NCBI GenBank assembly: GCA_964017155.1
Contig: OZ024866.1
Location: 28,074,605 to 28,138,604 of the forward strand
Reading direction: 5' to 3'
Origin: Oasisia sp. SBJ-2009
Taxonomy: Eukaryota; Annelida; Polychaeta; Sabellida; Siboglinidae
DNA length: 64,000 bases
The position numbers and the translations under genes were made by a program. The notes below the pieces were generated by a model. It was not told the origin of the DNA. It was given only the letters and a program-made list of their open reading frames with translations, and did not search any database. Shown one piece after another: positions 11,283 through 23,399 of the stretch. Within the stretch, counting starts at the first letter, position 1, and each line of letters begins with the position of its first letter.

Positions 11283-12926
11283 CTCTCTCATTCTTCATCT
11301 TATTCTGCCTATCCTTTCGTCCATAAATCCCCGTCCCTCACATCTCACATTCAGCAAGCAGTCAGTTCTCGCGTAACCAAACTCCACCAAACGCATTCGT
11401 GAATCCACCAATAATTGCCCGAGCATGAAGCACATTTGCAAGTGGCCCCATCTAGTAGGTAGTTACGAGACTTATACGAATTCATCCCTTGAAATTTTAC
11501 TTCTCAGTACAGTCTGATTACTTGTACTACTGTGCCAATGGTTCGTTTCATTATGCACGTCGACACAACTATCGAATAATTATAATCATAAGAAACAGAA
11601 GACGGCAATCCTAAAGTTTCGTTGGTTTATTGTTCACTGTGTGGCGCCACTATTAAAAACCGGCGGCCTGTCGGCAGTTTTGCGTGTTTCGAAATTGGTA
11701 TGGGAAGTTTGGCGTGTTGAATTGTTATGACTCATAGATTTCCCCATGCCGAGGTTCCATACCCGCTCAATTTTCATTCCGACATAATATATATAATTTA
11801 TTACAAATGTACCGATTCAAATGACAGTAACAAACAGTGGCTCCGCCTAACGGGTGTCGGGGAGCCAAGGCGTCTCGGATGATTGGCAGCGAATGATTGC
11901 GCATGTGCACTGGCGAACGGACGTAAGTCCATTTGTTATGATAAACGAATCCAAGCATTTCCCTTGGATAAATAGTACGTTCTTCGTTTCTGTGGTAAGT
12001 ACGGGATTGGCATAGTGTATATTATGTTTCCAGGTCATGCTGCTTCGCGTTTGGAATAATGGGGCATAGTCACTATGTGGTACGGTTGAAATTATAGGGC
12101 GGTTCTAATCTTCGGCCCAGCTTCAGACGCCCGACTTGTCTGTCAGAAAACGGGAGAAGGATATTGACTCATCGCGGCAAAAATGTTATATTTCGCATTT
12201 ATTTTACACCTATTGTTTAATACACAAATTTGTTGCAGGCATAATGCGTGCCATGACGTAAGCACACAAGCTGATAATGAGGAGTTTACACTGTAATGCT
12301 TGTAAAGAATAGCTTGCGTCAAAGCAATTCCAGGCAGACGTCAGACGTCAATTATTAAATATCCTAGACAGAGCACCCTATTATCGTCCCGGTTCGTTTG
12401 GTGCAGTGTAAGAAATTAACCGATATACAGAGAGTTGAATTGGGTGGATTAAATATTATCCAATTTTGACGAATGCATGATTTCTTCACCAGGGCTAGGT
12501 GAAATTATTGGTGATTGTCGTAGTTAATGGAATAAGCCGTTTTGTAAAGAAAGTGGATCAATTCTTTACCAACAGTAATTGAGTAATATCAGTATCAGCA
12601 GTGGGATCCTAGAACTTCATGGGTATGTAAAAACAGGATTCCTACAGCAAAAATTGGATCCAAATATGCCAACACTTAACCTAAAACTGGTGTACACCCT
12701 GCGATTTTGTATGCAGTTAGCACACTCAAATACACATATTTTGTAGTATGAATTTGTATGGGAATTCGAACACCCATGGTTTGTATTTAAGGTAAATATA
12801 AATTAATATATTGTAATGTCCTAATTAAGTGCATGTCATTTTATTCTTAAGCCAAGTGAACAATGTTTTTAAAAGAAATTTAAGCAGAATCAAGGTTGTG
12901 ATGTTTCCACATGCTTTAACCTACAG
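11280..12926. other. non-coding sequence upstream of the first recognised SCHIP1 exon
   Basis: The true 5' exon(s) of the SCHIP1-type gene must lie here or further left, because the exon at 12927 starts with the last base of a codon. I could not identify one. A good donor-like TGTG|GTAAGT occurs near 11994 but has no supporting frame. Confidence 0.35.
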
Positions 12927-13101
12927 ATGTGAAAGCCGAAAGACACGTGAATTTGACAACGGAATGGATGATGTAATCACTAATAACTACGGCAATGCCA
13001 GTGTGCTGGACTTAAACAATTCCAATGGCATCACGTTAGAGGAGCCAGATTTGCAACAGATGCGAGTAGACAGACTGGAGAGGACACGTGCCCTCATGAA
13101 G
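12927..13101 (+). CDS. SCHIP1: SCHIP1/IQCJ-SCHIP1 gene, first recognised exon (exon A)
   Basis: The acceptor is TTTAACCTACAG|A and the donor is ATGAAG|GTAGGC. The first base completes a codon begun upstream, then 58 codons follow and the exon ends in phase 0. The peptide is acidic (DNGMDDVITNNYGN) and ends in a charged, probably helical stretch with LEEPDLQQMRVDRLERTRA. It has no clear counterpart in human IQCJ and belongs to the gene by its phase fit with the exon at 16983. The frame stays open upstream to about 12829, so an alternative reading is a first exon starting at an in-frame ATG (12829 or 12901) with no splice at 12926. The clear polypyrimidine-AG makes the spliced reading somewhat more likely. 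Confidence 0.6.
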
Positions 13102-14357
13102 GTAGGCGAGTCTGTTTTACGGAACCTGAGCTAGGTTTTTATCCTGGAGGATCACATTTCTACTGATCTGGAATGTTCTGGTAAAGGCTGTTATAAACCT
13201 GAACCGAGTGAGTAACAAAGATTGGTTTGCTCCTCAACTATCCTCCAATTCAGAATGTAATATTTGGATGGATACGTTTTCATGTATCCAGTAATGACGT
13301 GTTTAAATATAGAAATTTGGTTTTCTCACAGAACTTTTAAAATGAGTGTTTCTGCTCCGGTTACATTTTTTACTTAATATTATATTCTTATGACTACAAT
13401 ATACATGTTGCATGTTTGCTGCCTGCCAAATTGTATGTTGTTAGTTTACTAAGCTTGGAACAATTTTTAGAAGATTCCATCCACATGGCTGCAACATGTT
13501 AAAATTGGAAACAAAATGTCCAGTTTCAAAGCAAAATTGATTAGCGGTAATGCAGAGGCAAGCAGACTTAACCACAATATTATGTGATGTTTAACTTTCC
13601 CACAAAGAAGACAGCATACATGCAGTTACACATTTCTGCTCTGTTAATTCTAGGCAGAGTAGCTGGCACCTTCCCTTCAGTGTTTCGTTTATTCATTAAA
13701 TGAAGTTTTCTTTACCATTTGAACACGTTGCAGGCAGAATCTTTCCAATGGTGAACATTGTTCTGAGCTTAATAAAGTAACTAAACACAAATTGGCAGGC
13801 AGTGATCCTTCAACATGCAAGTTGTAGTTATAAGAACGTGATATTAAATGAAACAGTAACACGTAGGAAATGGCACCCTCACTTTAACAAGTAGAAGTAG
13901 TGAGTACTCCTGCTTGGGACCTGTTGGTCTTCCACTCTGCATTGCAGCAGGGCCTCATCCAGGATTAACATTTTGCCTTTCCAAATTTTTCGACGTACCA
14001 CGAAGCGCGATCGACATATGATCAACACATTTCTGCGATTGGTGTGTTACAAAGGACAATCGGACATGAAGCCAGGCTAGGCAAATATTAATGCACACTC
14101 TCATGTATGCCTAGTTTATTGACATTGTCCTACAACGAAATCTTTGAAGTGGTTAATTTGATGCAATTGTTTTGAGCTATCAGGACACTGGAAGTGAATT
14201 GTCCCAGACACTTTAACCACACTGGCAATAGCACTAGTAATTGGCCACCAAGCTACTACTGCTAAAGGACAAGGCACTAATAAAAGACAGAGGGCGCAAG
14301 ATAAAAGGCACAGGGCAAATTTAAATGAGGGCAGGGCACACTGAATTTAACGCTGTA

Positions 14358-14484
14358 AAATGGCATGGACGGGCAAGCACGTGCAAACAAAAAACCGACA
14401 AATAACTGCCCGTCCACAAATGCAACTTTCAAACTTTGCCCGTCCAAATGACGGGTGGACGGGTCTCTGGGTGAGGCCCTGCAT
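14358..14484 (-). mobile_element. hAT-like MITE, copy 3 (5' end only)
   Basis: Read on the minus strand from 14484 it gives GCAGGGCCTCACCCAGAGAC, then the GTCCACCCGTCATTTGGACGGG segment typical of this family (on + it appears at about 14438-14468). The 3' half is missing or unrecognisable. The CAGGGC start supports hAT-like ends. Confidence 0.6.
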
Positions 14485-15206
14485 TGATGTTGTGCTCCTG
14501 GCCAGCTGCTGTGCAACAGTTTGTATTTGTGGGCGAGGCAATGTGTCTGTGTCTGTCTTGTTGCTGGCCTGTTTGAAACAAGCTGCTGCTGTTGTTGCTT
14601 ACAGACTGTGGATCCTGTTGTCACTGCTGCCATTCTACCACAGGTTGGTCCACAATCAATACTTACTGTGTGTGTGTATATGTATGTGTGTTTGTGTTCA
14701 CGTATCTATTGTTACAATCCTTGAAAGTTGAATTTCCCCCCAAAATTATGGCATGGCCAAGGGGCACAGATTTCTATAATATTTTGCAGGTTATTATAGT
14801 TAGTATCATAAGACATCTATCGTTTAATTTCTAATTTGTGATGACCAGTTGTGAGGGCATCGTGACAGATTGGTTTATGGTTGTCACCAATTTTGAGATC
14901 TTTCATTAGATTTGTTTGATGCATTATAATTATAAAATATATAAGAATTTAAATCCAATAATTAAATATAAAATTTATAGTTGTTGATCCGCCTACGTTC
15001 CCATGCCTCTATAAAACAATCACCAGGGACCTGTAAATAATCTGTCCCAATAATATGTACAAATACCAGTGCAGTGAATGGAAGGAAATTTTATAAAGTC
15101 AGAGTCTCAACACATAAATACCTCTGTTTTGGAATTCAGCTAATATAATTCAAACTTCCTGGGGGGACCTTTAAAAGAGAACCTCAAGGAAACCCTTTGT
15201 GTAGCA

Positions 15207-15594
15207 CAAGGTCCGAACGGGGCCTTGAAAGTCTTGAAAAGCCTTGAATTTGATTGGACCAAATTCAAGGCCTTGAAATCCTTGAATTTTACAAAATAGT
15301 CTTGAAAAATCTTGAATTTTCTTGTGGTCAATAAAATATTGTTTTGACTCAATTGTTCTGACGAATAACAGCCAGAAAAAGAAAAGCCTATGCACAAAAA
15401 TAACTCATGCACATTTGGCAATCTGCATTTCATTGTGGTCAGCGCAATTGTTTTCTTAGTCGAGTAAAAATTTTAATGTTAACTTAATTTACTGCGCTTA
15501 AAAGTACATATGTCGTTAAAACATTCCTGGATTTCGTTTTCAGATAGCCTTGAAAAGCCTTGAATTTCAAATGTCCAGATGTGTAGGGACCCTG
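15207..15594. mobile_element. non-autonomous DNA transposon with CTTGAA-rich ends
   Basis: The left end reads CAAGGTCCGAACGGGGCC and the right end, on the opposite strand, reads CAGGGTCCCTACACATCTGG, sharing about 8 terminal bases (CA(A/G)GGTCC). GTAGCA is repeated directly against both termini (15201-15206 and 15595-15600). Inside are several CTTGAA(A/T) phrases and a perfect 12-bp stem, GCCTTGAATTTG at 15241-15252 pairing with 15260-15271. There is no transposase, so it is a MITE-type element, possibly hAT-related. Confidence 0.55.
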
Positions 15595-16982
15595 GTAGCA
15601 ATGTTCATTTCATATGATATTTAGGAAAATATGTCTGCATGTCGGATTCATCAAACCATGATCAAAGCCCATACTAACATGTCCAATAAACCATCATATT
15701 TATGTGTATAATAAACATAAGCTGAACTTAGTCTGATTGTGATGATAGGCTTTGTTTATGATTACAGTAGGTATCGGTAGTGCAGCTAAAGCAATCAATA
15801 ATATTGATCTATTCTTGTTTTGGGACAATCACTGTGTGGCTATTACTAGCAATCCTTAAGCTGATGTTGTGCATACTGCATTTAAAATTTATGTTATCAT
15901 ATAAAAACAAAACACTAAACTATGAATTTTTGACGTAACTAATGAACTCATAAAACTACCAAGAAAGTATAATTTAGTTTAATTCTAATTGTTCATGACT
16001 CTCAGATGGGGTTCCACCAACTGCCACCAGATGGCATATCTAGTAATAGTACGTGTTAGCATTTTGTGTAACATGGGGTATGCACATAAAAATGTGAGCA
16101 TTACTGACTAGTGACTACCTGAAATTTATTTCTAAATATTCGGGGCAATTTCTGTATTAAATGTTCAAAGAAACAAGAAGTGGAAGTGACTGTTATGGCA
16201 GGTGTTCAGCAGGCAATTTCAGCTGTATGTTTTGCCTCGGTTACCCTGAAGGTTGACCCCTGGGTAAATACCAGTGCTGGCCCCGATAAATGGTCAGTGA
16301 AATAGGTCGCATCTTTTTCAGCTACCAAGTTTTTTTCAGAAATCAAAGTCGCAATTAATTCTCTTGCAATTTTTTTTATTAGATAAACGGTTTTTGCATT
16401 TTTTTTCTTTTATCATTGCATTAAAACTTTAGATATGTTTTGCTTTTACTCAAAAGCGTAATGCACTTTCCATTTCAAAATCACATCTCGCATGAAATTT
16501 TACTCAGGGGAAATACTGTATAGAGTATGTATGTGTATGTGTGTGCGATGCATGTACACTATATATGTTATCCCGAGAAACACTGGGTGTGCATATGCAT
16601 GTGTTAAGTGCATGGATATTTAACCCAAGAAGCACTGCATGCAATATTTTGTTGAGCGCTTGTAAGTGTCACAGCTGTAGCACAGCTTAGCTTTTTGTTT
16701 GCATTTTCATTATGCATGTGTGACATACGGTGTGTGCATTCATGCAAAAGCCATGCATTCATGCTATTCTATATAAATACACAGTGTTTTGCTTAGCTGA
16801 TTTTTTTTACAATTCAGGCAACATTTGTGTTAATACTGTTTGAAATAAAGACAGAATTATACAGTTTTTAGATTATTTTCGTAGATTAAAATACTGATGT
16901 TTTGGTGTTTCTAATGGAGCATTCACGTATTTGGTCGGACGATATTCAACGAATTAAAACAAGCCCTCTCTCCTGCTGCCAG

Positions 16983-17096
16983 CACACAAACAATGCCTCG
17001 TTGGAAGACAGTGCTGCCATCTGCATTCAAGCGCACTTTCGAGGACACCTCGGTCGGAAATTGTATTGCGAACAGCTGTATCACCGTTTTGAACAG
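16983..17096 (+). CDS. SCHIP1: SCHIP1 gene exon B, IQ motif 1
   Basis: A very strong acceptor (CCTCTCTCCTGCTGCCAG|C) and the donor GAACAG|GTATCA bound exactly 38 codons in phase 0-0. The peptide contains IQAHFRGHLGRK, a canonical IQ motif (I-Q-x-x-x-R-G-x-x-x-R), the type that binds calmodulin, often the calcium-free form. It ends YHRFEQ, resembling the LEQ just before the ENHQL segment of human IQCJ. This IQ motif lies about 50 residues before the second one and is extra relative to the human IQCJ-SCHIP1 protein as I recall it. The frame is open upstream of the acceptor, but that part overlaps the polypyrimidine tract and is not counted. Confidence 0.75.
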
Positions 17097-17958
17097 GTAT
17101 CAGTTGAATAAGAGAATACTGATTTTTAACTACCGGTAGATAGAACACCTTTTTTCACCGTATTCATTAATTATGCTAACGTGTTTATTTCCGCCTCAAC
17201 TAATGTGTTCATTTTACATATGTATCATTATTACTATCATAACATGTAAGACTTATTTGTTTCTTTTTAAATGTTTAAATACTCAAAGTGTTGCAACACT
17301 CAAGTTGCCATGATGACATCAGTGGAATGGAATAGAATATTACTAAAAAAACAATTAAGTTTTATTGATATGTATCAGTGTAGCTCTGCTGTAGAGTTGA
17401 CATTTAATAATGCTGATTACTATAAAGTTAATATCAGTATGCATTATTTATGTTTGCATGCATGTTTTAGCATTATTGTTGTATTAGTTCACCATTCATG
17501 CTTCCTACTTGGTAACTAAATGTATATACAGTCTGTAACTATATATTTGTCTTGTGATATTTCAACTTGTCAAGGTGCTTAACCAAGGAATCTTCTACAT
17601 TATAAAACAGTTTTTCTGCCTGTCTACGTGAGCTTTGCATGTATTGGGCTGAAATGTTGCTTGTGATTAGGCTGTAGCAAGCTCCCATGGATGGTTCATA
17701 GATTTTTTTTTTGTGGGGAGGGGGAAACTTGGGGGCTCAATATTAAATTATTTTAACCGCTATACTTAGAATTCTGCCTGGGGAATTTCGTGTTTTTATA
17801 TCATTATAAAGATAATTGTGCCATCTACAACTATGTATGTTATTGGATGGCATAAAAGGTCTGCAAGCATCTTAAAAATGACAGGTGTTTGAGAATTGTC
17901 ACCACTTAACACAAATACCAGCTCTGCACGTCCTATGTTAACATTTTGTTGCATCATG

Positions 17959-17986
17959 TATATATGTATATATATATATGTATATA

Positions 17987-18065
<79 letters not shown>

Positions 18066-18183
18066 ATATATAATATATGTTTATATATATATATATGTTT
18101 ATATATATATGTATATATATGTATATATATGTATATATATGTATATATATGTATATATATGTATATATATGTATATATATGTT

Positions 18184-18206
<23 letters not shown>
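17959..18206. repeat. AT/GT microsatellite with TATATATATG higher-order unit
   Basis: A long (AT)n core is followed at 18106-18180 by a regular 10-bp TATATATATG unit, so substitutions within the AT run were themselves propagated. Confidence 0.9.
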
Positions 18207-18214
<8 letters not shown>

Positions 18215-19296
18215 GAGAGCGTGATATATTCCTGGAACATGCTGAAACAAGGTATTGCAATTTTCAAATGGGTGAATCCCTTTTGTCCCCATGCATCGCT
18301 GGGTAACTGATCTAGTTTTTAACATACAGGACCACTAATTTATTGTGCACACCACCAACTACCTGTACACAGTGAGTGGTCAGGCTGTTCTGCAGCAGGT
18401 GTTTAGCACTTCATGTAGTGTCCTACAATGCCTGATTGGCAGGCCTAGAGGGAGTTACAGGAACAACTGACTGGGTGTTTACCTACCACCCTCGGGGCCC
18501 ATGTGTGTCATATCCTAGTACACTGAACGGCAAATGGTGGCATGAACCAAAACAAACTTTAAATTAAGGAAACTCGCATATATACACCGAAGGATGTTAA
18601 TTACGCTAGATGAAACTATACATGTTTATGTAAAATAAACCCTACTAAATATTCCACATAATTCTATTAAAAGTTTGACATATATCGGTAGCACCAGATA
18701 ACCATTATTCATTGCAATAGTGTAGAAATTGATAAAGGAGTCCGCACTGTCTGGTAACTGCACCTTGGCTTGTTCCTTCCATCAGCACCCAGTGGCCTGT
18801 CCCTGGAAATTTCACGCATTTGTAGCATTATGACCATGAAAAGTTGCACTAGTAATGGACATACATTTTTTACATACTTGGAAAGAGGAGATATAATACT
18901 TTACAGTGTTTCAAACAATTATGACTCTACTACGAATACGAATACATTTATTTCAGGTAAAAACCCATATACAATTGGTACATACATTAGCACATCTATG
19001 TAGATATAACACTTCAAATATGTTAAAAAATGAATAGATAAAAATATATAAAGTTATAAGTTAGATAAGTGTAAAATTGTATAAAAAAAACAAATAAAAT
19101 AATTAGCAATATACAGGATGTGATTGTATAATAAATATGCAATTAATTCAGGTAAATAAACACCGTTTGGAAAGTAAATATAAGTTAATATAAGTTATAT
19201 AAACAACTTACTGACTTTAAAAATATATATAATAATAATAAATAAATAATAATTATTTAAAAAATAAAAAGTTATATGCGAGACATGATGACTATC

Positions 19297-20620
19297 TTAC
19301 AGATTAACCGTGTATAACGAATTGGCCCAGCTAATCCACATTGGGCCATTTACTATTTCAAAACAATTGTACATAACCGTAATCAAGTCGTTATTTATGT
19401 TAACAATGCATTTTTTTAAACCATAAATGTTCTTACGCAATAGGGCGTCACATGTGTCTATAGCATTACCAGCAAACATGCCACTCGCACTGTCCCGTCG
19501 GCTATATCCCAACATCCGTCTATGCATATTGTTGTAGGCAACTTTTGCTTTCAAATAAGAGCCCTTATTAAAGTTAACCCATAATTGGCAGCAATAAGTT
19601 GTACAACAATACGCATGAAACAGATGTAGTTTAACACCCACGGAACAGTGGTGAAATTTTCTGATAATGCTATTAGACCTAGCATAAAAATTACGTAGAT
19701 GTCTCAAAATATCACCGTCATCTTTCAGGTCATTGTATATTATCACACCTAAATATTTTGCTTCTTTGACATATGCAAGCTTGTTTACATTCATATATAT
19801 ATCTGGACATTTCAGGTTAAAACCACGTGGTTTGAAGACCATACATAACGACTTGATAGGGTTATATTCAATATTCATCATTTTCAAGGCCGAACTTTGC
19901 ACATAATGTTCAGCAAACCCTGAAGCCCACTAGGACTAGGAGCAATAACACATATGTCATCAGCATAGAACACGTGATTAATGCAGCACTATTTAGCATA
20001 TTGCTCAGATCATCAATGTATACGATAAATAAATATGGGGACAAAATCCCACCTTGTCGAACACCATTCGAAACATTAAAAAACTCTGATGTTGTAGAAC
20101 CCCATTTTATACAGAAAGTTTGGGTTCTGTACCAGTACAACAGGATACGTATAAGTATAACAGGCACACCTCGATTAAGCAATTTTCTAAAAAGCGTCCA
20201 ATGGTTGACTCTGTCAAATGCTTTTGAAGCGTCTAAAAAACATGAATATACAGGGCTATTGTTACTTTTATAGTACCGAATAACATTTTTTAAAGCAAAT
20301 ATACAATGGTCAGTAGAGTGTCTCTTCTTAAATCCAAATTGATTGTCGGTTGTATTAAGATATGGTGTCAACATCTCCAGCAATATAATTTCCAATATAT
20401 TTGAGGCAATGGTTACAAGCGCAATTGGTCTGTAGTTGTTTACATTGATCGTGTCTCCAGACTTATTTTTTATCAATGGAATTATAATAGTTTTCATAAA
20501 GTCATCAGGTAGATGACCATGAGAAATCACTCTATTATAAAAAATGGACAACAGTATAGTTATGCGCCTATCTGAATGAATGTTCGGCAGATAGCCCATC
20601 GTTACCACATGCTTTTCCAC
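19297..20620 (-). pseudogene. LINE reverse transcriptase domain, broken
   Basis: Fingers and palm motifs are in order: YRPIALVT, DNQFGFKKRHSTDH, FLDASKAFDRVNH (first catalytic Asp), NGVRQGGILSPYLF. The FYADD catalytic box follows in a different frame. The thumb/C-terminal part (KYLGVIIYNDLKDDGDILRH) is in the last open frame and the protein ends at 19297. Confidence 0.8.
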
Positions 20621-20966
20621 ATTTCAACTTATCAATAGCATTTTTTATCATGCAAGGAGTTATGACTAAGTTATTTTCATAACACAAATATTCTGTGTTA
20701 TGTACACACTCTTTCACATTTTGCATATTTGCATCTGTGGTTACATTATTTAATAAGGACTCAAAATGTGTATTCCACATGGTGGATATGGCCGTAGGTT
20801 CATTAGCGCCATTGACAATTGTAGCATTGGGTAAACCTTTTTTGTATGTTTTGGATACGTTTTTCCAAAAACTGACTGCATCTTTAGCTTGCATCGACTT
20901 AGCCATGGCATCTGCTCGCGCCATATCTTCGCGTTGTTGACACTGTTTAAGCAGATATTAAAAATG

Positions 20967-22105
20967 TTACCTAGATTTCCGCATTAGTTCACAAAATGGG
21001 CCATGCTTAGGTTTTCCCATATCATGCCATAAAATATAGTAATATCTAGCTTCAGTGTGCGCTTCCTTAACATAATCATTCCATCCAGGTACAATGTAGT
21101 CTTGGCACAATGTTTTTTTGCATGTAGTAATCGTTTCAAGACTAGATACCCGAAGCGCATTACATATATCATCAAATAAATTGTCAATGTCACTTATATG
21201 CTGTCTGTTTGGACAGTTAGGATTAGTGCACGCACACAAGTCTGTAGTGTGTATTCTGTCTAGATGAACAGCACTACACTTTCCATATTCTTTGATATTA
21301 CAGTCTTTTGCATTAGACCATCTGAAGATAGGAGGCATTTTGTCAGCGTGTTTCTCATTATTAACACATCTTTCTGCAGTTAGAGCAGTAGAGATCACTA
21401 GTCCTACAGGGAGGTGATCCGAACTAGGACATTTATCTAATATATATAAATCCGTGATCATCGAGTTTACACTGTGAGAGCAGATAAAGTGATCTAACCA
21501 TGAGGTAGAGTTGTGAGCATCACTTACATATGTATACGTATTGCTAGCTCCACCAAGAATCTCATAATCTGAGATAACCAAACCAATAGTCTCACACATA
21601 GCAATTAATTCAAATTCAAAAGGAGTGTTAACAGCAGCATTAAAATCACCAGTGATGACAACATTGGTCGTGTCCTTTTCTTCAATTATAGACGCAATTT
21701 TACCCAAGTAGTTACAAAATTCCTCAAAGTTGTCAGATGACTGGTAAGGCAGGTATACATTTAAAATAAACAATTTGCCATCATTTGTATCAATGTTAAT
21801 TCCAATTAATCTATTATCTTGTAAATCACAAATTGTACATGCAAGTGAAATCGATTTTCTCCATAAAACACCAATACCACCAAATGGGCGTCCAACTTGT
21901 ATACCGAGTTGGCCATTCATAGCACTGACCGCATATGCTTCAAATGCTTTATGAATAGAACGCAATAGAGAGATATCTTCATTGGAGAGCCATAGCTCTT
22001 GCAAAATTATGACATCAAACTGTTCACAAAGAACTATAATATCATAAACACAGATGACTTAAAACCATGACAGTTAAACGTTACAATTTTCAATCCATTA
22101 AGTAT
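20967..22105 (-). pseudogene. LINE endonuclease domain, broken
   Basis: The endonuclease N-terminus (KIVTFNCHGFKSS) is in one frame at about 22095-22055, and after a frame disruption the domain continues from about 22030. Catalytic-type residues are visible: Asn in FNCHG, Glu in QELW, Asp and Asn in TGDFNAA and the SDH near the end. The C-terminal part has a cysteine cluster (CACTNPNCPNRQH). Confidence 0.75.
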
Positions 22106-22183
22106 TGTAGGATTGAATGTTAGCTAGAAACAATCTGGGTTTCAAATATCCACTTATTAAAGGAAAGCACGGACCATAAATAC

Positions 22184-22460
22184 ACTACAAAAATTGGTGA
22201 CGTTATGTCACGTTAGGTATGGTAGGGGTCAAAAAGTTGAACTGGAAAAAACGCCGTTAAAGCGTTGCATTTTGTGCTTGTTAATCAAGAGGACTCGCAT
22301 TAGAAAATAAAAAACAATTAAAAAATTATGACTACTACAAAAATTGGTGACGTTATGTCACGTTAGGTATGGTAGGGGTCAAAATGTTAAACTGGAGAAA
22401 ACCGCTGTTAAAGCATTGCATTTTGTGCTAGTTAATCAAGAGGGCTCGCATTAGATTGCG
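22184..22460 (-). repeat. two tandem ~150-bp repeats directly 5' of the LINE
   Basis: Units start at 22184 and 22334 (both ACTACAAAAATTGGTGACG), an exact 150-bp period, about 85-90 percent alike by eye. Each contains GGTGACGTTATGTCACG, a near-palindrome with a TGACGT core. They sit just upstream of the endonuclease start on the LINE's strand, the place of a LINE 5' UTR, like promoter monomers. Confidence 0.75.
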
Positions 22461-22659
22461 TTAAAATACACATTTTATTTTGCATAAATAGCGTGGGATG
22501 GCTGGAAGTGTTAAAACAGGTGCTATACATTTATTTTCCATACAAACCTAAAAATCACCAAAATCTTGCCATCTGGCGTTAGATGCCACTCACGCCAAAT
22601 ATCAAATCACGACTTATCACTCATTTGGTCAGCCGGGGTCACATATACAGTAATGTATG

Positions 22660-22745
22660 TAAGTCATTTATGTAGTAGCTCAGAGTACAGTAGCTACAGT
22701 TTTGGGCTCTGAACTAAGTCGACCCGGGTTTTATTCCTGTGATGT
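22660..22745 (+). mobile_element. tRNA-derived SINE head, diverged fragment
   Basis: AGTTTTGGGCTCTGAACTA followed by ACCCGGGTTTTATTCCTGTG aligns with the head of the SINE copy at 46207 (AGTTTTGGACTCTCGACTA, ACCCGGGTTTGAATCCTGTG). A box-A-like TAGCTCAGAGTAC precedes it. The body and tail are absent. Confidence 0.5.
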
Positions 22746-23111
22746 CGTGTCAAGCTGTGAACAAGTTTTTAGTGGTGCACTGATGCTATGATGCATAGTA
22801 TCCATGTTATGTTTTGGGAACACCGTTGACATGTCAGAAACACAATAAATACACCCACATAAAATTTGCATAATTAACGTCCGACAGCCGACACGATTGT
22901 TATGCTAGACATGGATCAGCAGCGATCAGTACTGAAATACATATTTGAAATACTTGTACTCGTCAGAATTGTTGGTCAATTAGAAGAAACAAACATATAA
23001 ACTATTGTCAAAGATTGAGTAATGAGAAGCATCACTGACTAGTATTTAAACCCAAGGAGAATTAGACTGTGGTTTCACGTATTTGTACTCGTGATTCACT
23101 GTTGTTGATAG

Positions 23112-23176
23112 GACGAGATCGCACGAGAGAAGAAAACAGAAGGCCAGATGGAGGAGGGAGAACTACTCATAGAAAA
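23112..23176 (+). CDS. SCHIP1: SCHIP1 gene exon C (65-bp small exon)
   Basis: The acceptor TTGTTGATAG|GAC and an ideal donor GAAAA|GTAAGTA bound 21 codons plus two bases. The lengths make this the only exon found that fits phase 0 at the end of exon B and the one-base start of exon D. The peptide DEIAREKKTEGQMEEGELL is charged and helical. Its end joins exon D to give IENHRL, matching the ENHQL of human IQCJ just before the IQ motif. The acceptor has a weak pyrimidine tract, so the upstream boundary is less certain than the donor. Confidence 0.7.
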
Positions 23177-23399
23177 GTAAGTACAGTCTTTCAGTTCATT
23201 TTGGTAAATTTGTATAAGCTGAAATGAATGTTGAACAATAATAAGTGAGCGGGTGAGTATGTGGGTATCTTTGTGATTGAACTTTTAATGTTTTCCTCTT
23301 AAACAGTTTGCGTCATCCTCGCATGCCAAGGGTTGCTGCAGCTGATTACGTCAGTAGTCTCAGTACTAGTCTACCAGCCAGTCTGGCACTTCCCTAGCA

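Larger units (their letters stand above)
13102..16982 (+). other. intron A-B (3.9 kb)
   Basis: It contains a truncated MITE copy (about 14358-14484, minus), a 388-bp DNA-transposon-like element (15207-15594) and a small phrase GACTGTGGATCCTGTTG (14604-14620) that matches the unit of the 22-bp minisatellite at 25803. The rest is unremarkable AT-rich sequence. Confidence 0.6.
18930..22105 (-). mobile_element. decayed non-LTR retrotransposon (CR1/Jockey group), minus strand
   Basis: On the minus strand the order is: an APE-type endonuclease (about 22105 down to 20967), a linker (20924-20568), reverse transcriptase (20620-19910) and the ORF2 C-terminus (19902-19297). The element ends in AATAAATGTATTCGTATTCG near 18935. 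Endonuclease landmarks are KIVTFNCHG, QELW, TGDFNAA and SSDHLPVG. Reverse-transcriptase landmarks are YRPIALVTI, FLDASKAFDRVNH, NGVRQGGILSP and a YADD box that is readable only after a frame change near 19970. At least four frame disruptions are present (near 22030, 20945, 20590 and 19960), so the copy cannot be active. It lies antisense to the host gene. The clade within the CR1/Jockey group is not resolved. Confidence 0.85.
17097..23111 (+). other. intron B-C (6.0 kb)
   Basis: It holds an AT microsatellite (17959-18206), a decayed minus-strand LINE (about 18930-22105) with tandem 5' repeats (22184-22460), and a SINE head fragment (22660-22745). 17100-17950 and 18210-18925 show nothing recognisable. 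Confidence 0.7.
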
